This document shows positions 1-12,139 of a DNA stretch of 64,000 bases, in pieces (within the stretch, counting starts at the first letter, position 1; each line of letters opens with the position of its first letter). Source of the DNA: Sabellastarte sp. h YS-2021 (taxonomy: Eukaryota > Annelida > Polychaeta > Sabellida > Sabellidae); the NCBI GenBank assembly GCA_964017235.1, contig OZ024935.1, positions 7,998,001 through 8,062,000 of the forward strand. The letters run 5' to 3'. The notes below the pieces were generated by a model. It saw only the letters and a program-made list of their open reading frames with translations. It ran no database searches and was not told where the DNA came from. A program made the position numbers and the translations under genes.

Positions 1-1117
1 TCACTGATTTACATTAAATGTTACCAGAGTTGTTATGTTCAAACATAAATGTCATTTTTGAATCATCTTGAGGTGTGCTCTGCAAGCAAAGAATTTGAAA
101 GAAAGGGTTCTTTGAATGCAGTGTTTTCTTTTGCAAACACTGCTCATCAAGTATTTCTCATAATAAGAGTTTTTCAAATCTAACTCATCCTAAAGTGAAT
201 AAATATGAGAATTGTTTGATAACAGTGTATATTCCACAGATAATATTTACTGATAATAACATATTTTTCAGCATTTAAAAAACTTTTCACAGAATTAGAC
301 AGAAATATATCTATCATTACAAAATTTACAGCACATAAGTGGCTTCGTATAGAATTCTCATAAATTCTCCAAGTAGTCAGGTCATTCTTAAATAGAATAA
401 ATATGGGATCTATTTATTTTTAATTGTAAATATACCAACTGATATATTTGTGATATTTTATCCATGTATGGCGTAATCTGAAGCATTTTCAATAAAATTA
501 GATGTATAAAGTATCCTGTCAGTTTTATTTCTGTGTTAAAATTACCTCTCAAGTTTACGCCAAATTGTAATAGAAAGTAATAGAAGTAACAGATGACAAA
601 GTAATAGTAATAGATTTAAAATTTTAAAACATAATAGTAATAGATTGAAAATTTTCAAATGTAATAGTAATAGATTGGCTGTAATTGATTACAAGTCTGG
701 TCTTGAGCCACACTGGCCTTTAATAATAACAGAGCCTCACAAAATATTATGGCCCATGGGTGGTGGAGAAGTTTTTGCCATTTGGACCTACCTCCAAAAA
801 GTGTCTCAGACCCCATCCATTATCCAGTCCACATTTGGACGCATTATCCCTACCAACTACCAGAGGGGGTTATGGGTTTTTAAAATTTCCCAGTTGTAAT
901 TATGGGGCTCCAAGCCTTGCTTTCATGTACTAAAATGTGTAATAAAATTTCCCAATCTGTGTGTCACTGTGTTCTGATAATGTAACGTTTATACTACCTT
1001 TGACCTCAACATAAGGTCAGGGAAGATATGTCTTTTAACCACATATGATACCATAGATGTTAACTTGTAATATGTCGCCTTTGTCCTTTTATCTAATGGT
1101 TGGGATTGAATCCACAA
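1..1117. other. AT-rich stretch, no gene recognised
   Basis: No convincing coding region or RNA gene. A short reiterated TAATAGTAATAGATT-like motif lies at about 541-680. An 84-codon ORF at 645-899 has no recognisable motif and overlaps this simple repeat. Confidence 0.6.
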
Positions 1118-1484
1118 ACTAAGTAAGCAAGTAAGTTAAAATTAAAGTGCAAAAATACTTACGTGTTATGCTGCATTATTAAAAACTACTAAATACATTT
1201 ACTAATATTTACAATAATAAGCAAAAGTATATATACAAATAACAACAAACAACAAATGGCCAAAAAAAGACAAAGAAAAACAACATAAAAGAAATGACAA
1301 GAATAAAGACGAGAGTAAAAAACCAACAAACAACAAAGAAAACAAAATGTAAATATAAAACAGAGACAAAGTATGAAAATATCACAGCATAATTCTAACC
1401 AAGATTAGATTAAACAAATAAATTAACACAAAGGACAAAAGATAAAATAAATCAATAAAAAATTTTTAAACAGGCCACATTCTT

Positions 1485-1950
1485 TTAAATAATGTATGAT
1501 ATTACAAACATTTTCGTTGTATCTATATTGCTATAATATTTTATTCTAGTGTCACGCAGGTTGATACGGTCTAATAAAATATGTTTGACTGTATCACGAC
1601 AATGACATGGAATACAGTAGTTCATCTCTTTACCTTTTAGCAGGTAACTGTGTGTGAAATAGGTGTGTCCTATATGGGCTCGAGTAATTACTATTTCCTC
1701 CCTACGAGATAAACCGTCCAAACATAAAAATCTTTAACAGTAGGGTTTATTTGGAATAGTTTGTAATCCAGACATGCATTCCATTGAGCTTGCCACTTTT
1801 GTTTTAAAACACTATTTACATTTACTTTCAAGTCTGTATAGGGGATTTTCAAGTCTAGAACATTAAAATTCAAGGCCTGTTTGGCAAGCTCATCTGCTTT
1901 TCCATTGCCTTTATGCCTATGTGAGTTGGAACCCAAGCTAAAACAACTTC
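1485..1950 (-). pseudogene. LINE RNase H end and C-terminal domain
   Basis: The frame at 1936-1691 contains HRHKGNGKADELAKQAL, the final helix of a retroelement RNase H (the N-x-x-A-D-x-L-A-K signature). The overlapping frame at 1721-1485 has RAHIGHTYFTHSYLLKGKE followed by CIPCHCRDTVKHILLD, the conserved tail after RNase H with a partly retained Cys/His pattern. The two parts lie in different frames. They form the 3' end of the element's ORF2. Confidence 0.8.
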
Positions 1951-2753
1951 TTTATTTACTGGCAATCGTTAAAAAGTTTTAAAGCATCTTGAATAAAAGG
2001 ATGATCACAGTTGTTGCTATCAAGAGCTTAAAAACTAGATAAAGAATCAGTGAATATGATAAAACAATCCCAATCACAATTTTTATAATAGTAAAAGCCA
2101 TTGTGATGAGTCTGCAATTCAGCTGTGAATATACTAGCATTGTCAGGAAGTCTGACCTAGGCACTGAGGTTATTAGATATACCCGCTGCAGCAACCCTAT
2201 TTTCTGCCTTCAATCTATCAGTATATATAGCCCTATGGTCAGGATTACAACTTTTCAACTGAGCAAAGAGACTTTGAAAAAGACAATCATCACCAAGATG
2301 TTCCTTTTGATGGGTGAGATATAAGTATATGTGAGGCTTCTGCACAGTCCAAGGTGGGTCACCTGGCATTGACACAGTCTGAATTAAATCCAACTGAGGA
2401 CAGACAACAGACAAATGTTCCTCTACATAATGCCCAAACGATCTTTTGTAGATGGTTTCTTATCATACAAATTATAATACTGGTCATTAAAAAACATCAT
2501 AAGCTGGATTGTCAGGATTACTTCTCAATTTCAAAGCATACTGAACATATCACCTATGAAACCTGAGATATAAAGGAGGTTCATTTGCCCCAACATACAA
2601 GCTTGCATTGGAGAAGTCCTGAAGGCTCCCAGGCATATTCTTAAGCCCTGGTTGTGCATGGGTTCAAATTTCATAAGATATGACTTACAAGCAGAACTAA
2701 AACAGCACAACCATATTCCAATCTAGAATTAGCAAATGAACAATAAAGTCTCA

Positions 2754-3255
2754 TTAAAACACTTCTATCTGATCCCAATCCATTTTGGCAACAACTCTCA
2801 GTAAGTTCATGGCTTTTTCACATTTCTGACAAATATAATCAATGTGTGCCTTAAAATTCAGTTTATTGTCAAATATAACACCAAGAAACTTAGTTTGTGA
2901 AACAACAGGGTTTTGTGAATCGTATGCTGTTAATGTTGGGTCTGGATGAAGTTTTCTTTTATTGCAGTTATGCATACAAAGAGTATGCAGTTTTGGTTCT
3001 AGAAAATTTAAAACCATTTTCATCAGCCCATTTTTCTACCGTATTCAAACACAACTGAAGTTGCCTTTCTATTGAAGCCATATTCCTAGAACAACAACTG
3101 ATTGAGACATTGTCAACAAAAAGAGATTTTTCAAAACAAGATGGAATGACATCAGCAATGCTATTAATTTTTAAAATGAACAAAGTAATTGAGAGGATGC
3201 TACCTTGAGGGACACCCATCTCTTGCTCATGTAAATCAGAATAAGTAGACCCCAA
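2754..3255 (-). pseudogene. LINE reverse transcriptase palm/thumb remnant
   Basis: Two overlapping frames (3255-2968 and 3023-2754) carry the RT motif GVPQGSILS, then a palm box read as FVDN in place of the usual YVDD, then LNTVEKWADENGFKFSRTKT and FLGVIFDNKLNFKAHIDY. The loss of the second aspartate in the catalytic box, plus the frameshift near 3000, means the enzyme is inactive. The order and wording of motifs fit RNase H-bearing LINEs. Confidence 0.85.
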
Positions 3256-4129
3256 ACTCTAAAAACTTTGTGTGATGAAAAATTCTGAATAAGCATAGGC
3301 ATTTGTCCCCTTAGGCCTGCTTTATGAAGATCTCTAATAACACCATGCTTCCATACAGTATCGTATGCTTTCTCTTAATAAAAAAATATGGAGGCTACAT
3401 GGTTGCATTTTAAAAAAGAGTCTCTAATAAAAGATTCAGGTCTAATTAATTGGTCTGTTGTAGTTTGACCTTTTCGAAAACCACTTTGATATTTTGTTAA
3501 AATATTATTTTTCTCAAGGAACCAAACTAATCTAGTATTGGTCATTCTTTCCATGGTTTTGCATCAACAACTCGTCAGAGATATGAGATGATAACTGGAT
3601 GAGTTTTTTAAGTTTTTCCTGGATTAGGAATAGGTATTACAGAGGCCTCTTTCCAGTATTCAGGGATTTCACCTGAAGCCCATATACCATTAAATATATC
3701 AAGTAACACCATAAGTGAGTCTCTTGGTAGATGCTTAAGCAGTTGGTAATGAATTTCATCTGGAGCAGTGGCTGTGTCATGAGACTTTTTCAGAGCATCA
3801 CAAAGTTCTCTAATGGTAAACTGTACATTGTAGTTTTCAGAGTTGTCAGTGTCAAAATCTAGGTTTTCTATTTCTGCTTTCTCTTGATATTTTGAAACTT
3901 TGTAGAGTAATTGTTGCTGCTGGAATTTTTGCTAATTTCTTGAGCCAACCTATTTGCTATATCCACTCTTTCTGTTATTATTGTCCCATCATTATTTTAA
4001 AAATGGTGTATTGTGGTGTTACTCTGTTTCCCACTTATTTTCCTAATCATTTCCCATACCTTCTTTGCTGGTGTCTTTACATTTGGTTTGATACATATTC
4101 GTGCCATGATTTAATTTTATTTTCTTTAA

Positions 4130-4582
4130 TTATTTTACGAACATTGGCTGGACAGTTTTTATATTCATTGATGCTATCTGATGTATCTGATTTGCACGGC
4201 ATTTATCCAATACATTTTGACAAGCTTTACCAACTTTTTTGCATTCACTGTTGAACAATGGTTTGTAGCTACCAGTGGACTGTCCAGTTGACTTTGGCAC
4301 GCATTTTGTTGCTATATCATTTAATTTGTTTAAAAATGTGGGAAACTTTTCTGTTGAGTCAGTGAAACTATGCCTATTAATATCAAGAGAACACTGTAGT
4401 TTGAATTTTGGCCAATCAGCCTTTTTAAGATTCCAACGAGCAACATTGTCCTTAGGTATACTCTTAACTATATACATTAAAATAGGAAAATGGTCACAAA
4501 CACACTGATCAGAATGAACTTGCCATGTAAAATCAAGAAAAACAGATGCAGAACATAAAGACAAATCTACTGGGAAGCGCTG
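4130..4582 (-). pseudogene. LINE endonuclease C-terminal region (fragment)
   Basis: The frame runs from about 4582 down to 4130. It contains DLSLCSASVFLDFTW and then CDHFPI, matching the end of an APE-type endonuclease, where the conserved SDHxPI box sits. This is followed by the usual linker (RWNLKKADWPKF) before the RT. The N-terminal catalytic half is missing, so the copy is 5'-truncated. The frame ends at 4130, and RT fingers resume in other frames at about 3.3-3.9 kb (for example SGEIPEYWKEASVIPIPNPG, readable with frame changes). No product is expected. Confidence 0.75.
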
Positions 4583-4590
4583 TCAGATTT

Positions 4591-4709
4591 AAAAGGGAAA
4601 ATCCAGACCTTTCCCTTTTAGACCTTAAATTTTGCATTATGCAGGGTTTTGGTGCAAATTTGGAAATTTCTTTCAAGAAAAATGGCAGTTTCATGCAAAA
4701 ATTTGCACC
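4591..4709. repeat. Two adjacent perfect inverted repeats
   Basis: AAAAGGGAAA (4591-4600) pairs with TTTCCCTTTT (4610-4619) across a 9-nt loop. GGTGCAAATTT (4651-4661) pairs with AAATTTGCACC (4699-4709). They sit between the truncated LINE and the 48-bp satellite. Confidence 0.75.
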
Positions 4710-4784
4710 ATTTGAGACATTTGCCAAAATGACGCAAGTGAAAAAACTCAAAATGTCATCATAAAAACAGCATATATCCACCTG

Positions 4785-6780
4785 GAAAAAGGGTGCACCC
4801 TAAGCACGAAAATGGCAAATTTCATCCTTTTGTAAATTTCCTCTTTTTGTAAATAGGGTGTGCCTAAACACGAAAACTGCAAAGTTACACTTTCTGTAAA
4901 TAGGGTGTACCCTAATCACAAAAATGGCAAATTTCATCTTTTTGTAAATAGGGTGCACACAGAAACTGCAAATTTACTCTTTTTGTAAATAGGGTGTGCC
5001 CTAAACATGAAAAATGCAAATTTCATTTTTTTGTAAATAGGGTGCACCCTAAACATGGAAACTGCAAATTTCGTCTTTTTGTAAGTAGGGTACACCCTAA
5101 ACACGGAAACTGCAAAGTTACACTTTCTGTAAATTGGGTGTGCCCTAAACACGGAAACTGCAAGTTTCATCCTTTTGTAAATAGGGTGTGCCCTAAACAC
5201 GAAAACTGCAAATTTCCTCTTTTTTTAAATAGGGTGTGCCCTATTCACGAAAACTGCAAACTTTATCTTTTTGTAAAAAGGGTTCACCCTAAACATGAAA
5301 ACTGCAAATTTCCTCTTTTTGTAAATAGGGTGTGCCCTAAACACGAAAACTGCAAATTTCCTCTTTTTGTAAATAGGGTGGGCCCTAAACACGAAAACTG
5401 CAAATTTCCTCTTTTTGTAAATAGGATGCACCCTAAACACGAAAACTGCAAATTTCATCTTTTTGTAAATAGGGTATGCCCTAAACACAGAAACTGCAAT
5501 TTTACTCTTTCTGTAAATAGGGTGTGCCCTAAACACGAAAACAGCAAATTTCTGGCTTGTGTAAATAGGGTGCACCCTAAACAGAGAAACTGCAAATTTC
5601 CTCTTTTTGTAAGTAGGGTACACCCTAAACACGGAAACTGCAAATTTCATCTTTTTGTAAATAGGGTGCACCCTAAACACGAAAACTGCAAAGTTACACT
5701 TTATGTAAATAGGGTGTGCCCTAAACACGGAAACTGCAACTTTCATCTTTTTGTAAATAGGGTGTGCTCTAATCACAAAAATGGCAAATTTCCTCTTTTG
5801 TAAATAGGGTGCACCCTAAACACGAAAACTGTAAATTTCATCTTTTTGTAAATAGGGTGTGCCCTAAACATGAAAACTGCATATTTCATCTTTTTGTAAA
5901 TAGGGTGTACCCTAAACACAGAAACCACAAACTTCTTCTTTTTGTAAATAGGGTGTGCCCTAAACACGAAAACTGCAAATTTCATCTTTTTGTAAATAGG
6001 GTGTGCCCTAAACACGAAAACTGCAAATTTCATCCTTTTGTAAATAGGGTGTGCCCTAAACACAAAAACTGCAAATTTCATCTTTTTGTAAATAGGCTGT
6101 GCTCTATTCATGAAAACTGCAAACTTTATCTTTTTGTAAAAAGGGTGCACCCTAAACACAGGAACTGCAAATTTCCTCTTTTTGTAAATAGGGTGTGCCC
6201 TAAAGACGAAAACTGGAAATTTCCTCTTTTTGTAAATAGGGTGCACCCTGAACACGAAAACTGCAAATTTCATCTTTTTGTAAATAGGGTATGTCCGAAA
6301 CACAGAAACTGCAATTTTACTCTTTTTGTAAATAGCGTGTACCCTAAACACAGGAACTGCAAATTTCATCTTTTTGTAAATAGGGTGTGCCCTTAACACG
6401 AAAACTGCAATTTTACTGTTTTTGTAAATAGAGTGCACCCTAAACACGAAAACTGCAAATTTCATCTTTTGTAAATTGGGTGTACCTTAAATACGGAAGC
6501 TGAAAATTTCATCATTTTGTAAATAGGGTGTGCCCTAAACACGAAAACTGCAAATTTCCTCTTTTTGTAAATAGGGTGTGCCCTATTCACGACAACTGCA
6601 AATTTTATCTTTTTGTAAAAAGGGTGCACCCTAAACACAGGAACTGCAAATTTCCTCTTTTTGTAAATAGGCTGTGCCCTAAACATGAAAACTGTAAATT
6701 TCATCTTATTGTAAATAGGGTCTGCCCTAAACAGACAGTGAAACTTCAAATTACTTCTTTTCTAAATAGAGTTTTATTTA
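4785..6780. repeat. 48-bp satellite array, about 41 units
   Basis: Consensus unit pieces are GGGTGTGCCCTAAACACGAA, then AACTGCAAATTTCATC, then TTTTTGTAAATA, 48 bp in total. Many units carry the perfect palindrome GGGTGCACCC. Because 48 is a multiple of 3 and the unit lacks stops in several frames, long ORFs appear on both strands: plus frames read as 16-residue units such as CPKHENCKFHLFVNRV, minus frames as FRAHPIYKKMKFAVFV. Units diverge at both ends (4785-4990 and 6720-6830), typical of satellite edges. There is no start context, splice site or domain, so I do not call a gene. Confidence 0.95.
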
Positions 6781-6784
6781 CCTG

Positions 6785-8199
6785 AAATACAAAACTGCAA
6801 ATTTCATTGTTTTTGTTAATAAAAAAATAGAAAGAAGCAATCGTTACTTTTATGAATAGGAAATACCAAATCAAGATAACTGCAAACATTCACTAATCCT
6901 AATCACAAAATGCATTGTTTGGATGCATTTTTTGTACAGAAAAAGAAAGATAAGAAAAAAGGAGCACTAGTGTTCATTTTCTAAGAAATTAACATTTGAC
7001 AACAGTCTAAAACTTTCCAAACTTTGGTAAGTTAAAGAGACGCAAGGAAAAGTTTAGAAACCAAATACATATTGAAAGTATATAAGAAACAAGTTTGTCC
7101 TGGGGAAGTGGTTCCATTGGAAAATTTTGAGCAAACACTTCTTGCTTTAGCAAAACACTTGTCAGGAAGGCTCACCTAGTTGTAGTGCTTGAAAACTCTT
7201 TCTTAAAATCAGCTTTATTGGACTATATTTTACTTTCTCATCATAACAAATTTGAAATATTTAGATCCACTATGTCTGTGTGCAGATTTTCTAATGGCCA
7301 ATAAGCTTATGACCACAAAGAGGGAGGCCTATTTCACAGATGACACTATCCCCAAATACATTATACACACACTGATTGGTATTTATAACATGGATGTGGC
7401 TTCAAAATGAATGGACTGACAATAAAAAACAAGTAAAATCTTTATGTAAACTTTGTTACATATACAACTGAGCAAAACTTTTAGACAATTATTCAATTAT
7501 AATTATAGATGTAAAATATATTTAGCAAATAACTAAAAGCAACTGTCAATCTAAAGAGCAAAATAACTTGCCACTGATAAGATGAAAAGCAGACATTTAT
7601 TACAAGAAAAAAAATCATGTTACTTTAAAAAAAACTAGACTTATGCAATATAAGGTGTAATTATATATTCATTATATGAAAAACACTCATAGAACACAGA
7701 CCTCCAGCAGGTCACTGTCTCAGACAATTTGGGTTTTATTGTATCCTGTACATCTATATTCAGGATTAATGAACAGATTGTTATTTTACCATTATTCATG
7801 TGGGTAATACCTGATTAAGGAAAGAAGTAATTATTTTGGGGGAAAGATCCAGATAATATTCTTTATAGAAAGAAATTCTGAATTTCTGGTGATATTACTT
7901 CAAAACTGATTGGCTATTATCATTTTATGTGGGAAAGGCCTGGCTCAAAGAAGGGATTACACTTTGAGACAGACATTTTTATGTGATTAGCATCTAGCCT
8001 AAAGAAGAAGTCACATTTAGAAGCAGACAAAGATAATATAGTGGATACAAAAAATCCCAAATATTTGGAAACACTTCCCCATTCTGCACAGTTTGAGAAA
8101 TTTTAACTTTCATTGTAACTTTATTCTATGCACTGACATTACAGTGTTGCAAGTGACACAATTTCATAAGCCTTTATCCAATTACACTTAACTTTAACG
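6785..8199. other. No gene seen between two repeat blocks
   Basis: AT-rich sequence with decayed edges of the satellite at the left and the start of a dispersed element at the right. I see no splice-bounded exon, RT or other motif on either strand. Confidence 0.55.
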
Positions 8200-8204
8200 G
8201 GAAA

Positions 8205-9216
8205 AATAGCATCAGAGATGCCCGTACCCCACAGCCTAGGGAAATATTTTTAACACCTGTATCAGTACAAAGTTCAGGATACTTTCAGAGCACTGTCAGT
8301 TATAAAGGTCCAAACAATGCTTAAATAGAGAAAATAATGTCGAAGAGAAAGATAATGCAGGTACTCTTTATCTACATCAGGCATTGCCGAATTATAGTTT
8401 AGATGTTTTGAATATTACCATGCATGCAGAAGTGGTAATACATTCAATGAATGATTATGTGTGGTGTTGGAGCAAAATCTGTGGCTCACTTGATGAAATT
8501 CCATCTGTTACAATGGGAAGTTGTAAAAGTAAAATTCTTAATGAATTCTAATATGACTTTAACAGTGCTTAATCTGCATCAAAAGACATACACAAAGGTG
8601 CAACAAGATTTTAAAGTTCAAGGTCACTACAACAAGGTCAAAGGTCAAATCAAGGTCAGACCATAATACTGCACACCTACAACCCTTAACCAATGTCCCT
8701 GCCAAGCATAAACTTTCTTACAACTTATAGTTTCTGAGATATAGCCCGGACAAGATTTTATAGGTCGTCAAAGGTCAAATCAAGGTCACACCATGAAGTT
8801 TCACACCTACAGCCCCTAACCAATGTCCCTACCAAGTATCAACTTTCTGCACCTTACGGTTTCCATGATACAGCCCGGACAAGATTTTATAGGTCAAGGT
8901 CACTACAGCAATGTCAAAGGTCATATCAAGGTCAGACCATGACGTTTCACACCTACACCCCCTAACCAATGTAGATATAGCCCAGACAAAATTTTATAGG
9001 TCAGGTCACTACGGCAAGGTCAAAGGTCAAATCAAGTTCACACCATGACGCTGCACACCTACACCCCCTAACTAATGTCCTTACCAAGTATCAACTTCCT
9101 ACACCTTGCGGTTTCCGAGATATAGTTTGGAGAAACTTTTTCCTGCCGCCCGCCCACCCATCCGGACACCATGGGTGAAAACAATACCCAACAGCCCTAT
9201 AGGACTGTGGGGTAAA
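8205..9216 (+). repeat. Dispersed element with terminal inverted ends and internal ~145-bp tandem units (copy 1)
   Basis: It begins near AGCATCAGAGATGCCCG followed by TACCCCACAGCC (8226-8237) and ends in ACTGTGGGGTAAAAA, so the ends are inverted (TACCCCACAGCC against GGC/ACTGTGGGGTA). The middle holds about four units of ~145 bp rich in AGGTCA words (ACACCTACACCCCCTAACCA, then CACCTTGCGGTTTCCGAGAT). The left half (about 8385-8580) is almost identical to 25826-26018. No coding capacity, so a non-autonomous MITE-like or Pearl-like element. Further copies lie at 25573-26682, 28039-28100 and 36885-37025. Confidence 0.8.
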
Positions 9217-9333
9217 AATGATTTACCTTTAGTCAGATCAATGTATAACTTTTTAATTTAAATTGAACAAAATGTATTTTGAGTGAGGACTTTTCTCCAT
9301 TTCCCCACCTAACAGCATATTCCAAATGTCACT

Positions 9334-10245
9334 TTACTCCACTAATAAATAAATTTGTCTTGTGGAGCATATCACGTTCCCTATATGTTTTCTCAGAACC
9401 TTTAACCATACTTTCTTTATGGACCCCACATTTGCATCACACAAATTACCTCCAACAAATTTCATAAGATATATAATTACTGTAAAATACCAGATTTTTT
9501 GCAATATTTCAAAAGCTATTGGAATCATAAGATAAAGCCTGTTTTTGACAGAACATGTTTTTACCACTCCTTTAAAAGATGACCTTTTCTTACTTTTTGC
9601 TTTCACACTTGGAATTTGTTTTTCACTATTGAGGAGATTTTGTAGTTCCTCAGGAATTATGCTTGTTGATGGCAGAAAAGTATTTATAGAATTTAGAACT
9701 TGCTTTGGTAATTTGGGAAGAGACCATATATTGTCAATACTACTGTACTTTTTTAATTTTTGTGGATTACTTTGGAATTCTTTGATATTGTTTTTAAAGG
9801 TTGTCCACCATTGCATCTGCACTCATTCATTACTAAATAATATTTTCCACGAATCCAGATTTTTAAGAAATTTTTCGCAATTGATATGCTCAAAGTTTGG
9901 ATGAATTAAGTTTGGCTTGCCAGAAGGTATTGAATGTAAAAGCGATTCATTTGTGATTTTCCATGACTGATCAAAACTACCTTTGTATGAAACCTTCACA
10001 TTGTAGTCTTTATCTTTAAAAAATCTAAAATGGAGGGGTTTAGAATGTTGACTTATTGTGTTCAAATGGGGTTCAAGCCACTCTTTGATGTCAAACAAAG
10101 CCTTTATCTGGTGGCAGTCAGGTAGAATTGCTTTTAATTCTGGAAGTGTCTCTGCCTCTTTAGTTCTTAATGTTTCAGCAATTCTGCTAAAACCAGCATC
10201 TATATCTTCATGTGTGTGCCCCACATAAAGGAAAGATAAGTGCAC
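9334..10245 (-). CDS. Gene A exon 7, GHTHEDID box and C-terminus, in-frame TGA
   Basis: The acceptor TTTTTACAG precedes 10245. It reads VHLSFLYVGHTHEDIDAGFS, then a variable region, and in FSNE meets TGA at 9825-9823. The same frame continues sensibly as VQMQWWTTFKNNIKEFQ and onward to a stop at 9336-9334, including a basic KAKSKKRSSFKG stretch. The family normally extends past the point of the TGA, so this is probably a nonsense mutation, with readthrough or a sequencing error as alternatives. A possible donor (GGAGTG|GTAAAA near 9570) would end the exon earlier. Confidence 0.8.
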
Positions 10246-11459
10246 CTGTAAAAAGAAAATTACACATTTAATACCTACAAACCCTTTAGGATTTCATCTT
10301 TATATATTCAAATTTGCACTACTTGAAGAAATAAGAGGCAGTCAAGTTCCAGAAAGGTTAGTTGAATGAGAGAAATTATTTGTGTATAAACATGATCTAG
10401 ATAAAGGAAATGTAGTATTGTATTAACTTTTTTATTTTCTGTACCTTATGCAGGACCACATAATAAATATATGATTCAATCACATCAGTGCTTGATTGGA
10501 TATCATTCCCATCTTGTATGGGTTTACATTATTATATAACAGCACCCTACACTGTTTAGATTACACTTAGTATCACAGCATTGTTATAGGAAATTTCATT
10601 ATATATATGCAGTGTGACTAAACAAAGAGAGATAAAAGAAGTAACACACTGTTTTCACATATAAACAGCACAGCTGCTAGGTGAGACATACTTGCCAAGA
10701 CTCTTCATTACAAGGGATCAAATGGCAAAAATATATGGTGTGGAGGGATGTAAAATGTGCTGTGTAAAATATGTTATAAACACACCATAAAAACCCCACT
10801 ATAAAAAACCTCACTCTCAAAATGACAAGAGGCATAACAAACCATGCTCACAGACACTAGACTCAGTGTTAAAAACACTGAAAATTTCTTGGTAAGGTTT
10901 TTAAAAAGGTGTAGTTTGTGATTTCAGTTATATTTTAAACTGCTCCGATGAGGGGATTTTAGGATCCCCATTATTATAAGTCTGGCCAGTTTAGATTTTT
11001 ACAATATTGAATTAGTTACACAGAAAATCATAGAGAGAATAGTGCAAAAGTACAGAAAATAAGGAAAGTGTGCATGCTCGTCATATGTTACAACACAGCT
11101 TTTTCATGAAGCTGCTACATGGCATCATATTATTTGAGCACTAAAAGAAGGCTTTACAGGAAAAACAAACAACTGGGGTTGTAGACACCAAAGCACGGTT
11201 GTGCCATCAATATCATGGATGTGATCCGGCAGCAAATTTCAAGTTTATTATTAGTTGGTAAAAAGGAATTGTATTCTGTGACCCTGTGGTGTAGATGGAC
11301 AAAGTATTTACCCATGTATAGATAAAGGGTAGTATTGCACCAAAATAGTTATATCCCTTTTTAGGTAGAGGTAAAGAGTAACAACAAAGAACAACATGTG
11401 TGTGAGAACACTATATTTGTTTGAATTTAAGAGAAATTATATTGACATTACTACTTTCT
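10246..11459. other. Gene A intron, no feature recognised
   Basis: AT-rich sequence without recognisable exon, RT, SINE box or tandem repeat. Confidence 0.5.
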
Positions 11460-11464
11460 CTTAT

Positions 11465-11775
11465 TTTCAAGACGGTAGTCATTCCAGCCCTCTTGTTTTT
11501 CCAAATACACCAATTTTGTAAGCAACCTAGGCTAGGTTGTGTCATGCCACCCTGTTAAGTGTCAAATCATTTGGCAGATGCATCTTTCAATTAGAGTCCG
11601 GAAATGGATTTTTGTTTTTCGAAATGGCACCAATTTTGAAAGCATCTAACCTAGCTGGTGCGCTACCTTTAATTTCAAATCGATCGGTGTAAGCGTCATT
11701 GGGGTCGAGTCCGGAAACAAATTGTTGATGGACAGACGTATATCAGACACATCAATATAATAGGTGGGTTGGTTA
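11465..11775 (+). repeat. Pearl-like element (two diverged core repeats)
   Basis: Two ~130-bp units both contain CACCAATTTTG-AAGCA, a CTAGGTT/CTAGCTGG segment and GAGTCCGGAAA. The end reads GATGGACAGACG and then AGACACATCAATATAATAGG followed by TGGGTTGGTTATAT. The same 3' end appears at 29.74 kb. Pearl elements of bivalves have tandem cores followed by an ACGG-type tract; the assignment is by resemblance. Confidence 0.55.
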
Positions 11776-11850
11776 TATACCCAAAGAACATTCTTCTTCT
11801 GAAAGTAGCAAAAAGGATAGAAAAATGAAAATAGACAACCAACAACTTAC

Positions 11851-11964
11851 TTCTGTAAATATTTGCAAACGAATTAATAATTCACAGAAACCCAGAACAT
11901 ATTTGTTTTTGTTCTCCCGGAAGCAGTTGTCAGCTTGTATGTACATCACAGGAGGTAAACATCC
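11851..11964 (-). CDS. Gene A exon 6, ADNCFRENKN box
   Basis: The acceptor TACATTTAG precedes 11964; the donor GAA|GTAAGT follows 11851. It has 38 codons, phase 0 at both ends. It reads GCLPPVMYIQADNCFRENKN and then KYVLGFCELLIRLQIFTE. The YIQADNCxRENKNKYV string is the most conserved part of the family; its aspartate is a candidate catalytic residue if the fold is RNase H-like. The exon is intact. Confidence 0.9.
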
Positions 11965-12139
11965 CTAAATGTAAACAAAAAAAGCAATATGAAAATCAAA
12001 GACAAAATCTTTCAGCAGGGCAGCACATCTGGTAACCCGGTCATATGTTTTCTGAAGCCATCAGCGGTAACTAAAAATGGTGTTAAATAGGTAATAATTG
12101 GGAATTTATATGATCACATTACTTTGTTATTAAATATAC

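Larger units (their letters stand above)
1118..4585 (-). mobile_element. Degenerate LINE with RNase H domain (I/Nimb-like superfamily)
   Basis: A 5'-truncated non-LTR retrotransposon read on the minus strand: endonuclease C-terminus (4.58-4.13 kb), RT (about 4.1-2.75 kb, many frame breaks), RNase H (about 1.95-1.69 kb), then a C-terminal tail. The 3' UTR ends in a short AAGT/ACTT-type repeat at about 1118-1137. LINEs that carry RNase H belong to the I/Jockey-type superfamily; Nimb elements are common in molluscs, but the clade is inferred. A second copy of this 3' UTR, in the opposite orientation, lies at 45972-48239 and also ends in (ACTT)n. The element is dead: frames are broken throughout and the RT catalytic box is altered. 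Confidence 0.85.

Noticed and set aside
645-899. 84-codon ORF on the plus strand
   Set aside because: No motif, begins in a simple repeat, no splice or neighbour support.
4785-6780. CRISPR array
   Set aside because: Units are contiguous and degenerate without unique spacers, and the host is a eukaryote.
4785-6780. Telomere-like CCCTAA in each satellite unit
   Set aside because: It occurs once per 48 bp as part of CCCTAAACAC; it is not a tandem hexamer run.
4994-6785. Long ORFs (up to 269 codons) on both strands
   Set aside because: They arise from a 48-bp tandem repeat lacking stops in some frames; no start context or domain.
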